Shown here: positions 42,742-51,460 of the stretch, piece by piece | How positions within the stretch are numbered: the first letter of the stretch is position 1 | Layout of the letters: every line of letters begins with the position of its first letter | Assembly: GCA_009694745.1 (NCBI GenBank) | Contig: SHUF01000006.1 | Span: 1-64,000, forward strand | Direction: 5' to 3' | Length of the DNA stretch: 64,000 nt | DNA from: Acidobacteriota bacterium | GTDB lineage: Bacteria; Acidobacteriota; Vicinamibacteria; Vicinamibacterales; SCN-69-37 | Notes under the pieces: generated by a model | Databases searched by the model: none | The model's input: the letters and a program-made list of their open reading frames with translations, nothing else | What the model was told of the DNA's origin: nothing | Program-made: the position numbers and the translations under genes

Positions 42742-43317
42742 GTGTTTACGGAACTAGGGATCCTGAAGCTGATCAAGCGAACGCGAGACCGGCCATTTGC
42801 ACCGGCCGTGGCCATGCTCGGGGTGAAGGGCGGCGACCGGGTGTTGTTCTGCGGCGCCGGCATGCCGGACCTTGCCGGAGCCGTGGGCGTCATCACCAGC
42901 CTGAACGGACAAACCACGGTGGTCGATCGGCGCGCGGGGGCCGACGCGAAGGTGGCGGCTGCCGCGGCCGCGGCCGGGGGCCTCGTGGACTTCGAAGACG
43001 CCCCGCTGACACTGCTGCCTTTTGATACGGGCCACTGGGACGTTGCAGTCATCACGCAGGGCCTGCGTGCACTCGATGGTCAGGCTGCCCAGGTGCTGAG
43101 CGAGGCCATTCGCGTGGTCAGGCCGAGTGGCCGCATTGTGGTGCTGGACCATGTGAGCCGCCCGGGACTGTTCGGTCTCGTCCGCAATGCTGATACTTCT
43201 GCCGAGCCGGCCGATAAGGTTGTCGCGGTGCTTGGCGCCGCCGGGCTGCGAGCCGCGCGACTGCTCGCCGAAGTCGAGGGCGTGCGTTACTTCGAGGCGG
43301 TGAAGGGCATGGGCTAA
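42742..43317 (+). CDS. SAM-dependent methyltransferase-like protein
   Basis: The 191-residue single-domain protein has a class I methyltransferase fold pattern: VLFCGAGMPDLAGAVGVI in place of motif I, VVDRRAGADAKVA as motif II, HWDVAVITQGLRALDG as motif IV, then LSEAIRVVRPSGRIVVLDHV. Motif I lacks the usual second glycine spacing, so SAM binding is not certain. GTG 42742 follows a GGGAGGA ribosome-binding site. The substrate is unknown. It is divergent from ino1 and overlaps the SDR stop by 4 nt (convergent). Confidence 0.75.
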   Translation: MFTELGILKLIKRTRDRPFAPAVAMLGVKGGDRVLFCGAGMPDLAGAVGVITSLNGQTTVVDRRAGADAKVAAAAAAAGGLVDFEDAPLTLLPFDTGHWDVAVITQGLRALDGQAAQVLSEAIRVVRPSGRIVVLDHVSRPGLFGLVRNADTSAEPADKVVAVLGAAGLRAARLLAEVEGVRYFEAVKGMG

Positions 43318-44072
43318 CGCAGACAGGTCAGGTGCCTGCCGCCGTCAATTGCGATCGTCTCACCCGTGATCCAGCCCGACGCGGGCGACACGAGGAATGC
43401 GATCAGTTCGGCCACCTCTTCGGGAGTGCCGGGGCGGCCCAGCGGATGAGTAGCCTTCGAATGCTCGAGGAACGCGGCATAACGCGCCTCATCCATCCCG
43501 CTGCGACGATGGAGGTTTGTGACCACGACGCCGGGATTCACGGCGTTCACCCGCACGCCGTGCGGCGCGAGATCGAGGGCGGCACATCGCGTGAGCTGAT
43601 CGACGGCAGCTTTGCTGACGCAATATGCCAGCACACCGGGGAACGATCGCGTCCCGGCCACACTTGAAACGTTCACCACCGAACCCTTGCGCGCCATCAG
43701 CGCCGGCGTGGCTTCGCGAATGAGCCGGAACGACGCGCGCAGGTTGACATCCATCATCGCGTCGAACGCGTCGTCTGCCGTGTCGGCGACCCTACCTGAC
43801 GCGATGATGCCCGCCCCGTTCACGAGCGCGTCCACGCCGCCCCACTTTGTCGTCGCGTGTTCGACGATCTGGCGCGGCGCGTCGGCGTCAGTTACGTCGG
43901 CGACCACCGCCTCGGCCTCACCGCCATCGGCGACCACGAGGTCACAGACCGCCAGCAAGGCCTCCGCGTTTCGCCCCACTGCCAGCACTGCCATTCCCTC
44001 TGTCGCCAGCCTCAGGCACGTAGCCCGCCCGATACCAGAAGAAGCCCCGGTCACAATCGCCGCACGAGTCAT
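43314..44072 (-). CDS. Short-chain dehydrogenase/reductase
   Basis: The 252-residue classical SDR has TGASSGIGRA (TGxxxGxG cofactor motif, residues 8-17), NGAGI (NAG motif variant), catalytic Ser in VVNVSSVAG, and YCVSK (YxxxK). It ends with the FabG-like GWITGETIAIDGGRHL. It is an NAD(P)-dependent oxidoreductase of unknown substrate. It is divergent from the TonB gene across a REPIN-like palindrome. Confidence 0.9.
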   Translation of the reverse strand: MTRAAIVTGASSGIGRATCLRLATEGMAVLAVGRNAEALLAVCDLVVADGGEAEAVVADVTDADAPRQIVEHATTKWGGVDALVNGAGIIASGRVADTADDAFDAMMDVNLRASFRLIREATPALMARKGSVVNVSSVAGTRSFPGVLAYCVSKAAVDQLTRCAALDLAPHGVRVNAVNPGVVVTNLHRRSGMDEARYAAFLEHSKATHPLGRPGTPEEVAELIAFLVSPASGWITGETIAIDGGRHLTCLR

Positions 44073-44083
44073 TCGGGGAGTTT

Positions 44084-44202
44084 AAGGGGGACGGGCGCAA
44101 AGAAAACGACCTCTGAGGTAGTTTTTTCGTAGCCCCACAAAAACTACCTCAGAGGTCGTTTTCTTTGCGCCATTTCTGCGGAAATCACACCCGTCCCCCT
44201 AT
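44084..44202. repeat. REPIN-like palindrome (33-bp perfect inverted repeat with REP ends)
   Basis: The arms 44094-44126 and 44139-44171 are perfect 33-bp inverted repeats (outer end GGCGCAAAGAAAACGACC, inner end AGGTAGTTTTT) around a 12-nt loop. The outer ends carry GGGGGACGGG in opposite orientation (44086-44095 and complement of 44191-44200). The right end 44174-44202 matches the repeat in front of the RAYT gene (2723-2751) at 27 of 29 bases. It lies between divergent genes, so it is not a simple terminator. Confidence 0.8.
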
Positions 44203-44225
44203 TTTCCCGCGTCTCCAGGCCCGAC

Positions 44226-45308
44226 ATGCATGAGGTGGAGGTGTTTTCGCTCAGGGACGTTGCGATGGCGGCTGCCGTGCCGGTGGACCAGGTCCTCGCC
44301 GTAGTCGAATCCGAACAGATCCTGGTGGTCAACGGCCACATGTCGCAGGCCGATGCCGTGCGCCTGGTTCGCGGGTTCGCCAATGGCGAAGTGGGTCGGG
44401 CGCCCATCACACTGCTCCGTCCCACGCGGCGTAAAGGCAGCCTGCCTCTGGCGGCGTCGGGCATGATGCACGCGGCGTTTGTCGCCCTGCTGCTGGTCGC
44501 CTCGTCACTCGGGTTGCTCAAGGCAAACGACACCGAAACGCATATCGAAGACCCGACACCGGTCCGCATGGTGTTCCTGATGCTCCCCGGTCCCGGCGGA
44601 GGCGGCGGGGGTGGCGGAACGGCGATCCCGATCCCCCCACCTCCGGCTAAGGCCAAGGCACCGGCGCCGGCGCCGGCGCCCAAGAAAGTCAGCGTCCCGG
44701 TACCGAAGCCACCACCCTACCGGCCACCGCCGCGTCCAGTGACGCGCCCCACGCCGCCGCCGCGGCCCACTCCGGTACAGCCGATTCGGGTTCCTCCCAC
44801 GCCGGAACAACCCAAACCGATGCCGGTGGTTCAGGCGCCTGTGGCCCCGATGGCCGTCGATACGGACGACCAGGCCGGCCTGCTCAATTCTCAGGCGCTC
44901 CCCTCAACGAGCCAGGGCAAAGGCACAGGCGGAGGCGCGGGCTCGGGCCAGGGCACGGGACTTGGCGAAGGCAACGGCGCGGGAATCGGCGAGGGTTCGG
45001 ATGGCGGCACGGGTGGCGGACCGTTTCGCCCTGGCAGCGGCATCGAACCGCCACTGCTCCGTCGCGAAGTGAAGCCGGTCTACACCGACGAAGGACGCCG
45101 GCGCGCCATTGAAGGCGATGTGGTCATGGAAATTGTCGTCCGGCGCGATGGCGCTGTCGGTGATGTGCGACTGATGCGCACGCTCGGCTCGGGGCTGGAC
45201 CAGAGGGCCATTGCGGCGGTCAAGCAATGGCGCTTCGCGCCGGCGCGCCGCAAGGGCGCGGCCGTGGATGTGCTGGTGGAAGTGGCCGTAGGTTTCGCAC
45301 TGCGGTAA
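44226..45308 (+). CDS. TonB-family energy transducer
   Basis: The 360-residue protein has a cytoplasmic N-terminal ~80 residues (VFSLRDVAMAAAVPVDQVL..., resembling a small winged-helix-like segment), one TM helix near 80-97 (AAFVALLLVASSLGLL), a long Gly/Pro/Ala/Lys periplasmic spacer, and a TonB C-terminal domain (PVYTDEGRRRAIEGDVVMEIVV...LDQRAIAAVKQWRF). It links proton motive force to outer membrane receptors. No ExbB/ExbD is in the window. It is followed by two genes on the same strand. Confidence 0.88.
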   Translation: MHEVEVFSLRDVAMAAAVPVDQVLAVVESEQILVVNGHMSQADAVRLVRGFANGEVGRAPITLLRPTRRKGSLPLAASGMMHAAFVALLLVASSLGLLKANDTETHIEDPTPVRMVFLMLPGPGGGGGGGGTAIPIPPPPAKAKAPAPAPAPKKVSVPVPKPPPYRPPPRPVTRPTPPPRPTPVQPIRVPPTPEQPKPMPVVQAPVAPMAVDTDDQAGLLNSQALPSTSQGKGTGGGAGSGQGTGLGEGNGAGIGEGSDGGTGGGPFRPGSGIEPPLLRREVKPVYTDEGRRRAIEGDVVMEIVVRRDGAVGDVRLMRTLGSGLDQRAIAAVKQWRFAPARRKGAAVDVLVEVAVGFALR

Positions 45309-45331
45309 GCGGACGGGAGGGAGAGAAGACC

Positions 45332-46078
45332 ATGGAATGGACGTTGTGGATGACATTGGTCGGAGCATTGGCCCTGGCAATCGCCATGGCCGTGGTGGCG
45401 TGGCGACTGTTGCGCGGCGACCGTCAGCGCACCGATGCGCGAGCCGCCATGTTGCGACAACTTGCGTTTGAGCCCGAGGCGGCACCGCAGGAAGCCGAAC
45501 CCGAACGTCGCTGGCAGGACGCCACCATGCCGCCGCCGGTGTTCGCCACCGTGAGCCGCACTGAGGCGCCATCGCGCTCGTGGGTGGCCGTTCTTGTGGC
45601 TGTTCTCTTCGTCGCGCTCGGCGCCGGCACGGTCTATGGACTGTATGGCCCGATCGCAGCCCGAGTGGCGCAAAACAACAGTGCCTCTGCACCTGAACGT
45701 TCAGCGCGGCCCGCCGATGCGCCACCGCTCGAGTTACTCTCTCTGAGTCACCGCCTCGAGGAATCCGACTTTGTCATCACCGGCCTCGTGCAAAACCCGC
45801 GCGACGGCCGGCCTGCGCCACCAGTCATGGCTGTGGTCTATGTCTTCAACGCACAAGGCGACTACTTCGCGTCGGGCAAAGCTGCCCTGGAATTCGCAAC
45901 GCTCGCGCCAGGAGCGGAATCACCGTTTGTGGTGCGTTTGCCGAAAGTGTCTGGCGTCAATCGCTTCCGTGTGGGCTTTCGCTCTGTAGACGGCGCCGTC
46001 GTCGCCCACGTCGATCGACGCGGGCAACCGATTGAAGGCACCACGGCAGGCGCGGCCCCAGTAGCGGACGGTCGCTGA
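45332..46078 (+). CDS. Two-TM membrane protein of unknown function
   Basis: The 248-residue protein has an N-terminal TM helix (WMTLVGALALAIAMAVVAW), a cytoplasmic linker, a second TM near 97-120 (WVAVLVAVLFVALGAGTVYGLY) and a C-terminal beta-rich domain (LLSLSHRLEESDFVITGLVQNP...PPVMAVVYVFNAQGDYF) that resembles FxLYD/DUF3426-like extracytoplasmic domains. GGGAGGGAGAGAAG precedes ATG 45332. It sits between TonB and the VWFA protein with 1 nt to the latter. Its function is unknown. Confidence 0.78.
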   Translation: MEWTLWMTLVGALALAIAMAVVAWRLLRGDRQRTDARAAMLRQLAFEPEAAPQEAEPERRWQDATMPPPVFATVSRTEAPSRSWVAVLVAVLFVALGAGTVYGLYGPIAARVAQNNSASAPERSARPADAPPLELLSLSHRLEESDFVITGLVQNPRDGRPAPPVMAVVYVFNAQGDYFASGKAALEFATLAPGAESPFVVRLPKVSGVNRFRVGFRSVDGAVVAHVDRRGQPIEGTTAGAAPVADGR

Positions 46079-46079
46079 C

Positions 46080-47138
46080 ATGCGTTTGCTCTGTGCCGTA
46101 GTTGCGGTTGTTCTCGCACTCGCCCCAGCTCGCGCCCAGCAAGGTCAAGCGGGCCAGACGGCCGAGGGCTTCTCGTTCCGCTCGAACGTCGATCTCATCA
46201 ACGTCACCGCGACGGTCACCGACAGCAGCGGCCGGTTTGTCCCGGGCCTGACGCGCGACGACTTTGAGATTTACGAAGACGGCGTCCTTCAGCCCACATC
46301 ACACTTCGAGACCGAACGTGTCCCCGTCAGCCTCGGCATCGTCGTCGATACCAGCGGCAGCATGGTGGGTGAACGATGGGTGGCGGCGCAAGCCGCAATC
46401 AACAGGTTTCTGAATGATCTCCTCGGGTCAGAGGACGAAGTGTTTCTCTATCGCTTCGACAATCGTCCTGAGTTGGTAGAACCGTGGACCAGCGACCGGC
46501 GCGCGACCAGCCGCAAGTTTTCGGGCCTGCAGCCCAGAGGCGGCACAGCGATGTACGACGCCGTGGCCGAGGCCATTCCGCGCGCGCAGCAGGGCACAAA
46601 ACGCAAGAAGGCGCTGGTGGTGATCTCGGACGGCAACGATACCAACAGCCGCATGAAGGTCAATGAACTGACGCGGCTGATTCAGGAGAGCGAAGTGCTG
46701 GTCTATGCGGTCGGCATCGAAGCATCGGGCGGATCCGGCTCCTACAGCCAGCCATCAGCCCCGCAGAAGGCAAGCCGACCCCCTTCGCCGTCTCCTTTTC
46801 CTGGCCGCAAAGTCACGACACCGCCACCGGCTCCCGCGCCCGCTCCCACGCGCAGCGCGCCGCCGCGCAGCAGTAATTCGGGGGGCTCCGGCAGGGACCG
46901 CGCCAACGAGACCGCGCTCCGCGCGATGACCGACGACAGCGGCGGTCGGACTGAAATGATCTACTCGCCGGAGGACCTGGACCCGGCCACCGCCGGCATC
47001 GCCAGTGAACTCAGCCAGCAGTACTTCCTGGGTTACAACTCCGCCGCGCCAAAAGACGGGCGCTGGCACACCATCGAAGTGCGGGTGAAGAAGGGCTCGT
47101 ACACCATTCGCGCCCGCAAGGGATTTATTGCCGGCTAA
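46080..47138 (+). CDS. Secreted VWFA-domain protein (acidobacterial type)
   Basis: The 352-residue protein starts with a signal peptide (LLCAVVAVVLALAPARAQ). A conserved pre-domain follows (NVDLINVTATVTDSSGRFVPGL...DFEIYEDG), then a von Willebrand A domain with MIDAS DTSGSM near residue 91, GGTAMYDAV, and VVISDGNDTNS. A Pro/Ser-rich insert separates this from a C-terminal block (QYFLGYNSAAPKDGRWHTIEV). This architecture is the VWFA-related family common in Acidobacteriota. The role is unknown, possibly protein binding at the cell surface. It is co-directional with TonB. Confidence 0.9.
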   Translation: MRLLCAVVAVVLALAPARAQQGQAGQTAEGFSFRSNVDLINVTATVTDSSGRFVPGLTRDDFEIYEDGVLQPTSHFETERVPVSLGIVVDTSGSMVGERWVAAQAAINRFLNDLLGSEDEVFLYRFDNRPELVEPWTSDRRATSRKFSGLQPRGGTAMYDAVAEAIPRAQQGTKRKKALVVISDGNDTNSRMKVNELTRLIQESEVLVYAVGIEASGGSGSYSQPSAPQKASRPPSPSPFPGRKVTTPPPAPAPAPTRSAPPRSSNSGGSGRDRANETALRAMTDDSGGRTEMIYSPEDLDPATAGIASELSQQYFLGYNSAAPKDGRWHTIEVRVKKGSYTIRARKGFIAG

Positions 47139-47143
47139 CGCGA

Positions 47144-47149
47144 TACCCT
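47144..47149 (+). promoter_or_regulatory. TACCCT box 8 nt before the ZIP gene
   Basis: TACCCT (TANNNT pattern) is followed by 8 nt and the GTG start at 47158, with no Shine-Dalgarno. It is a weak candidate leaderless promoter because the VWFA gene ends only 19 nt upstream. Confidence 0.3.
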
Positions 47150-47157
47150 AGTCGCGC

Positions 47158-47919
47158 GTGTCTGATTCATCTCTTGTCTGGGCCGCAGCGCTCGGACTCT
47201 CGGTCGCCGGCAGCGTCGGGGGCCTTCTGGTCGCCGGCATCCTCCTCCTCTTTGGCCCCGAGGTCCGCAACCGGGTAGTGCCGTCACTCGTGTCGTACGC
47301 CGTCGGCACGCTTCTGGGCGCTGCCGCACTCGGGTTGATGCCGCAGGCGCTTGAAACCCTGTCGCCACAACGCGCCTTCGCGGCGCTGCTCGGGGGCATC
47401 CTTACTTTTTTCGTTCTCGAAAAACTCGTCCTGCTTCGCCATTGTCATGACGACGCGGAGTGTAAGGTGCATGAGAGCACCGTGACGCTTGTGATCATCG
47501 GCGACGCGGTGCATACGTTTGTTGACGGCGTGGCGATCGCGGCCACGACGTTGATCTCGGTGCCATTGGGAATCAGCACGGCGCTTGCGGCCATCGCCCA
47601 CGAGATTCCGCAGGAGGCCGGCGACTTCGGAATTCTGCTGTCGGCCGGATACTCGCGCAAGAAAGCGTTGATGCTCAATGCAACGTCGGCGCTCGGCGGC
47701 GTAGCGGGCGCGTTGGCCATGCTGCTGCTGGGATCCGCGATGCCGAACGTTGCGCCCTACGTGCTCGCGTTCGCGGCCGGCAATTTTCTTTATGTCGCGA
47801 TGGCCGACCTGATCCCGCACCTGCACCGCGGCGAGACCAACAGCACCAGCGTGCGCCAGGTCATCCTGATCGCCCTCGGGCTACTGACCATCGCCCTCGT
47901 GGATCAGCTACTGCACTAG
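47158..47919 (+). CDS. ZIP-family divalent metal transporter
   Basis: The 253-residue protein is predicted to have about eight TM helices. It has the ZIP metal motifs in TM4 (DAVHTFVDGVAIAA) and TM5 (IAHEIPQEAGDFGILL). The His/acidic loop between TM3 and TM4 (RHCHDDAECKVHES) is a likely metal-sensing or metal-binding segment. The substrate is probably zinc or a related divalent cation. It starts at GTG 47158 and is convergent with the GNAT gene (7-nt gap). Confidence 0.92.
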   Translation: MSDSSLVWAAALGLSVAGSVGGLLVAGILLLFGPEVRNRVVPSLVSYAVGTLLGAAALGLMPQALETLSPQRAFAALLGGILTFFVLEKLVLLRHCHDDAECKVHESTVTLVIIGDAVHTFVDGVAIAATTLISVPLGISTALAAIAHEIPQEAGDFGILLSAGYSRKKALMLNATSALGGVAGALAMLLLGSAMPNVAPYVLAFAAGNFLYVAMADLIPHLHRGETNSTSVRQVILIALGLLTIALVDQLLH

Positions 47920-47926
47920 GTCCTGC

Positions 47927-48523
47927 TTAAAGGTCTTTCTCCAACCGAATCTCGTCGCACACCGCGATGCCGGCAAAGCCGGGGCGTCCGGCCGCGCGCG
48001 GGATGAGCGAACCCGGCGTGATGGACGTGATGCGGTACTGCTGGCGCTGGTAGAAGTACAGCGCCGGAAGGTTGTCGTTGGATGTTGCGATCACCGCACG
48101 ATGACGACCGGCCTCCTTCGCGAGTCGCTCCGCTTCGTTCACGAGGTGGCCACCCACCCCTGAACGCTGCCACATGGGGTCGGTGGCAAGCGCCAGCATC
48201 TGCAGCGCATCTTCAGTGAGGCGATACGCCAGCGCGCCGGCCAGTTGATCGCCCTTCACCAGAGCCACCAGCGCAGGCATGTCCACCAGCGCGTGTTCCG
48301 CATCAAACGCGCCGGCGCGTGTGCTGCCGAAGTCGCGCTGGAAGAGGTCCAGCACCGCGGTTCGCTCGGCGTCTTCGCACGGGCGGACAATCACGGGGGG
48401 CAGTTCGACGTGTGGCCGGCAGCCGCACACCAGTTGGAGCCGCGCATCGGCCCAGTCCACAAAACGGCCACAACGCGAACATCGCAGCACGGACGGCTTG
48501 GCGGAAAATAGCGACGACCCCAT
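47927..48523 (-). CDS. GNAT-family N-acetyltransferase with N-terminal Cys-rich segment
   Basis: The 198-residue protein starts with a zinc-ribbon-like segment (CSRCGRFVDWADARLQLVCGC), then a GNAT domain (VIVRPCEDAERTAVLDLFQ, MLALATDPMWQRSGVGGHLVNEAERLA as the acetyl-CoA motif A, ALYFYQRQQY). The acceptor is unknown. ATG 48523 lies 8 nt after a TAAATT box with no Shine-Dalgarno. The in-frame extension to 48832 overlaps the divergent gene and is rejected. Confidence 0.83.
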   Translation of the reverse strand: MGSSLFSAKPSVLRCSRCGRFVDWADARLQLVCGCRPHVELPPVIVRPCEDAERTAVLDLFQRDFGSTRAGAFDAEHALVDMPALVALVKGDQLAGALAYRLTEDALQMLALATDPMWQRSGVGGHLVNEAERLAKEAGRHRAVIATSNDNLPALYFYQRQQYRITSITPGSLIPRAAGRPGFAGIAVCDEIRLEKDL

Positions 48524-48531
48524 AGCGGGCC

Positions 48532-48540
48532 AATTTACCA
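48532..48540 (-). promoter_or_regulatory. Extended -10 box (TGGTAAATT) 8 nt before the GNAT gene
   Basis: Minus strand 48540-48532 reads TGG-TAAATT, 8 nt before ATG 48523; no Shine-Dalgarno. Confidence 0.45.
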
Positions 48541-48620
48541 CTCCGGCCCCCTGCCGGTCTAAACTAGTATTTCCCCGTGAGCGTAAGCTAACCTGACGAA
48601 ACGACGCCAGAGGATCTGCA

Positions 48621-50621
48621 ATGCACAGCACAATCGCGTTCCGTGGACTGACAGCGGCCCTGGCCGCGACAGTATTTCTGGCCGTCGCTGACGCCCAGCA
48701 GGCCGGCGGCCGCGGCAACCAGCCGGCCCGCGACGCGCAAACCCAGCAAGTTGCCGGCACCGCCATGATTCTGGGACAAGTGGTCACTGGTGACAGCGGC
48801 ACTCCCGTCCGGCGCGCCCAGGTCAACCTCACCGGGCAGGAACTGCGTGGCCAGCGGACGACGATGACTGACGATGAGGGGCGGTTTGTGTTTACGCTGC
48901 TCCCCGCCGGGCGTTACAACGTGAATACGTCGAAGGCCGGTTACGTGAACATCGCCTACGGCGCCAAGGCGCCGGGCCGCGCGGGCACCCCCATTCAACT
49001 TGCCGACGGCCAGAAGCTCGAAGCAAAAGCCATCTCACTGCCCAGAGGCGGCGTGGTCACCGGCATCGTGCTGGATGAACACGGTGAGCCGGCGCCCGGC
49101 ACACCCGTGCGCGCGATGCGGGAAGTGATTCGTACTGGCGAGAAGCGACTGGAGTCTGCCGGCAACGACACCACCGACGACCGGGGCATGTATCGCGTCT
49201 ACGGTCTGCGACCCGGCAAATACATCGTCTATGCGCAGCCTCGCAATCAGGGCTCAGGCGCGCTGCAGGTGTCCATCGCGAATGAGATCGAAGCGGCCGT
49301 GCAGCAAATGACGCAGATGCTGGGCGGCGGCGGAGGCGCGGGCGGTCGTGGCACGCAGCTTGGTGACTTGATCGGGCAGATGGGCGGCGGGCGCGGACAA
49401 CAGGCGCTTGAACAACTGCAGCAGCAACTCAATCCCGAAGGACAGCCGACCGCGGCGTACGCGCCGGTATTTTATCCGGGGTCAACATCGCCGTCGAGTG
49501 CGGCCACGGTTGAGATTGTGGCCGGCCAGGAGCGCTTCGGCGTGGACTTCCAATTGCAGCTCACGCAGACCGCCCAAGTGGGCGGGGTTGTTGCGGGTCC
49601 CGACGGTGTCACGCCGACCGGCATACAAATCACGCTCGTGCCCAAAGACACGCTACCCGGCTTGCCCGGTGGCACGATGACCGCGCGCGCGGGGCAGGAT
49701 GGGCGTTTCACCTTCCGCAATGTGATTCCCGGACAGTACTCAGTAGTCGCGCGGGGCCAGGTGCGTGTGGTAGACCCGGCTACACCGGAACAGGAAGTCC
49801 CCGCAGTCGGTGCTCGCGGTGGTGGACGAGGCGGCGGGCGCGGCCAGGGCGGTCCCGCGCCTCAAATTTTGTGGGCGATGGCCGACGTCGCGGTGGATGG
49901 CACGGACCAATCCGGTGTCAGCCTGCAACTGCAGACGGGCATGACCATCTCGGGACGCGTCGCCTTTGATGGCGTTGGCGCTCCGCCGAGCGATCTCACA
50001 CGGCTGCGCGTCAATCTCGTTACTGTCGGTGCGCCGGCGGTCGACTTCGGCAGCATCCCCGCGGCCTCAGTTGATGCCAGTGGCCGGTTCACGCTGCAGG
50101 GTGTGCCGCCTGGACGTTATTCGCTGCGCGGCACGGGTCAAGGCGGCGGCGCCGGAGCGGCGGCCACGCCGCAGGGCACAGCCGTCAACTGGCAACTGGC
50201 ATCGGCGATGGCCGGTGGTCGCGACAGCCTAGACTTCCCGCTGGTGGTCGGGCCGGGTACGAAGATCACTGATGCGGTGGTGACCTTTGCCGACAAGTCC
50301 ACGGAACTCACCGGCACGCTGCAGGACGCCACAGGCGCCGCCACATCCGACTATTCGATCATCGTGTTCCCGTCCGACAAGCAGTACTGGCAGCCGCAAT
50401 CGCGGCGGATCGTGTCGGTGCGCCCCGGCACGGATGGCCGTTTCACCACGCGCAACCTGCCGCCCGGCAGCTACATGATCGTGGCGGTCACGGATGTGGA
50501 ACCGGGCGAGTGGTTTGACCCCGGCTTCCTCGAACAACTCGCGGCGGCCGCGATGCGCGTCTCGCTCTCTGAGGGCGAGAAAAAGACGCAGAACCTGCGC
50601 CTCGCCAACGGAGGCATGTAG
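48621..50621 (+). CDS. Secreted carboxypeptidase-regulatory-like domain protein
   Basis: The 666-residue protein has a signal peptide (LTAALAATVFLAVADAQQ) and a series of transthyretin-like/CarboxypepD_reg repeats: AMILGQVVTGDSGTPVRRAQV near 48, GVVTGIVLDEHGEPAPGTPV near 148, a diverged unit near 320, and another near 440. Each is followed by a DDEGRFVF/DGRFTFRNV-type strand. Gly-rich linkers separate them. There is no beta-barrel, so it is periplasmic or extracellular. Such proteins are abundant in Acidobacteriota; the ligand or partner is unknown. GAGG 8 nt before ATG is a fair ribosome-binding site. Confidence 0.85.
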   Translation: MHSTIAFRGLTAALAATVFLAVADAQQAGGRGNQPARDAQTQQVAGTAMILGQVVTGDSGTPVRRAQVNLTGQELRGQRTTMTDDEGRFVFTLLPAGRYNVNTSKAGYVNIAYGAKAPGRAGTPIQLADGQKLEAKAISLPRGGVVTGIVLDEHGEPAPGTPVRAMREVIRTGEKRLESAGNDTTDDRGMYRVYGLRPGKYIVYAQPRNQGSGALQVSIANEIEAAVQQMTQMLGGGGGAGGRGTQLGDLIGQMGGGRGQQALEQLQQQLNPEGQPTAAYAPVFYPGSTSPSSAATVEIVAGQERFGVDFQLQLTQTAQVGGVVAGPDGVTPTGIQITLVPKDTLPGLPGGTMTARAGQDGRFTFRNVIPGQYSVVARGQVRVVDPATPEQEVPAVGARGGGRGGGRGQGGPAPQILWAMADVAVDGTDQSGVSLQLQTGMTISGRVAFDGVGAPPSDLTRLRVNLVTVGAPAVDFGSIPAASVDASGRFTLQGVPPGRYSLRGTGQGGGAGAAATPQGTAVNWQLASAMAGGRDSLDFPLVVGPGTKITDAVVTFADKSTELTGTLQDATGAATSDYSIIVFPSDKQYWQPQSRRIVSVRPGTDGRFTTRNLPPGSYMIVAVTDVEPGEWFDPGFLEQLAAAAMRVSLSEGEKKTQNLRLANGGM

Positions 50622-50640
50622 CCGGGTCTGAAGACCCGGC
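50621..50640. terminator. Bidirectional hairpin between convergent genes
   Basis: GCCGGGTCT and AGACCCGGC form a perfect 9-bp inverted repeat between the convergent genes ending at 50621 and 50648. There is no T-run. It may act as a shared terminator or be an interspersed repeat. Confidence 0.5.
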
Positions 50641-50647
50641 ATGTCTG

Positions 50648-51460
50648 CTACGTCGTGAACGTCTTGAGGCGCGCGCGTCCGCGGCGAATGGTGAACCAGA
50701 TGAGCAGGATCAACAGCACCACGGCGGCCGCAAACGCCCCGGCGAAGAGCGACACGGTGCGATAGAGGATGGATTCAGTTTCCGTCCGCGCTTCCATCAC
50801 GACCGGCGCACCCGCCAACCGATCGGTCAGGCGCTGCTCCCAGGTCAGGATGTTGCCGCGTTCGAGATCCCCTTCAGTCCCGTCCTCGAGGCGTCGCACG
50901 TTGTGATAAGTCACGCGGCTCGCCAAGTGCAGCTTGAACGCCACCAGTTCGCTGCCGTTCCAGTTCTGCCCTGCCGGCGGAGTTCCGGTGGCCGCACCGG
51001 CGGTCTGCGTGTACCGAATCTGCTGCGGCGTCACCTCAAACCCGTACGCCGACCACGAAAGTGCACCACACGCCGACGCTTTACGAACATCGGGCACCTG
51101 CATTCGCACCTGTACGAATCGCCGCCCGCTGCGACGCCAGGGACGGCCGACGCGTGTCACCGGGCATCCGGCTGCCTCGAACACCTTCCGCCCATCATCG
51201 CTGCTGAAGCGGGATGACGGCGACGGATCGAGTGGCAGGTTGTGCAGCGCCACAAGCGCAGGCACCGACGCGGAAATCACGATGGTGGCCGAACCGTCGA
51301 TCCCTAAATAGGTCTGCTCGTCGTATTCGTACTGCCGCACCAGCGGATTGCTGCACGACGTCGCCAGCATGGCCACAACGGCAAGAACGGCCAGCAGGAG
51401 GGATGGCTTCGCGACGCAAACACGCACAGCACGAATGATATACATTCTTCGGACCTTCAT
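50648..51460 (-). CDS. Membrane-anchored lipoprotein of unknown function
   Basis: The 270-residue protein has a lipoprotein signal (hydrophobic LLLAVLAVVAMLATSC with lipobox ATSC). A beta-rich periplasmic domain follows (GIDGSATIVISASVPALVALHNLPLD). A TM helix lies near the C-terminus (VSLFAGAFAAAVVLLILLIWFTI), then a basic tail, so both ends contact membranes. I do not recognise the family. ATG 51460 has AAGAGG upstream; ATG 51445 is an alternative. Its start codon overlaps the polA start codon on the other strand (CATG). Confidence 0.75.
   Translation of the reverse strand: MKVRRMYIIRAVRVCVAKPSLLLAVLAVVAMLATSCSNPLVRQYEYDEQTYLGIDGSATIVISASVPALVALHNLPLDPSPSSRFSSDDGRKVFEAAGCPVTRVGRPWRRSGRRFVQVRMQVPDVRKASACGALSWSAYGFEVTPQQIRYTQTAGAATGTPPAGQNWNGSELVAFKLHLASRVTYHNVRRLEDGTEGDLERGNILTWEQRLTDRLAGAPVVMEARTETESILYRTVSLFAGAFAAAVVLLILLIWFTIRRGRARLKTFTT

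Noticed and set aside
44084-44202. Intrinsic terminator at the palindrome
   Set aside because: The flanking genes diverge, so no transcript needs to end there; the REP ends fit a repeat better.
47144-47157. Firm promoter call before the ZIP gene
   Set aside because: TACCCT is a poor -10 and the gene may simply be read through from the VWFA gene 19 nt upstream; kept only as a weak candidate.
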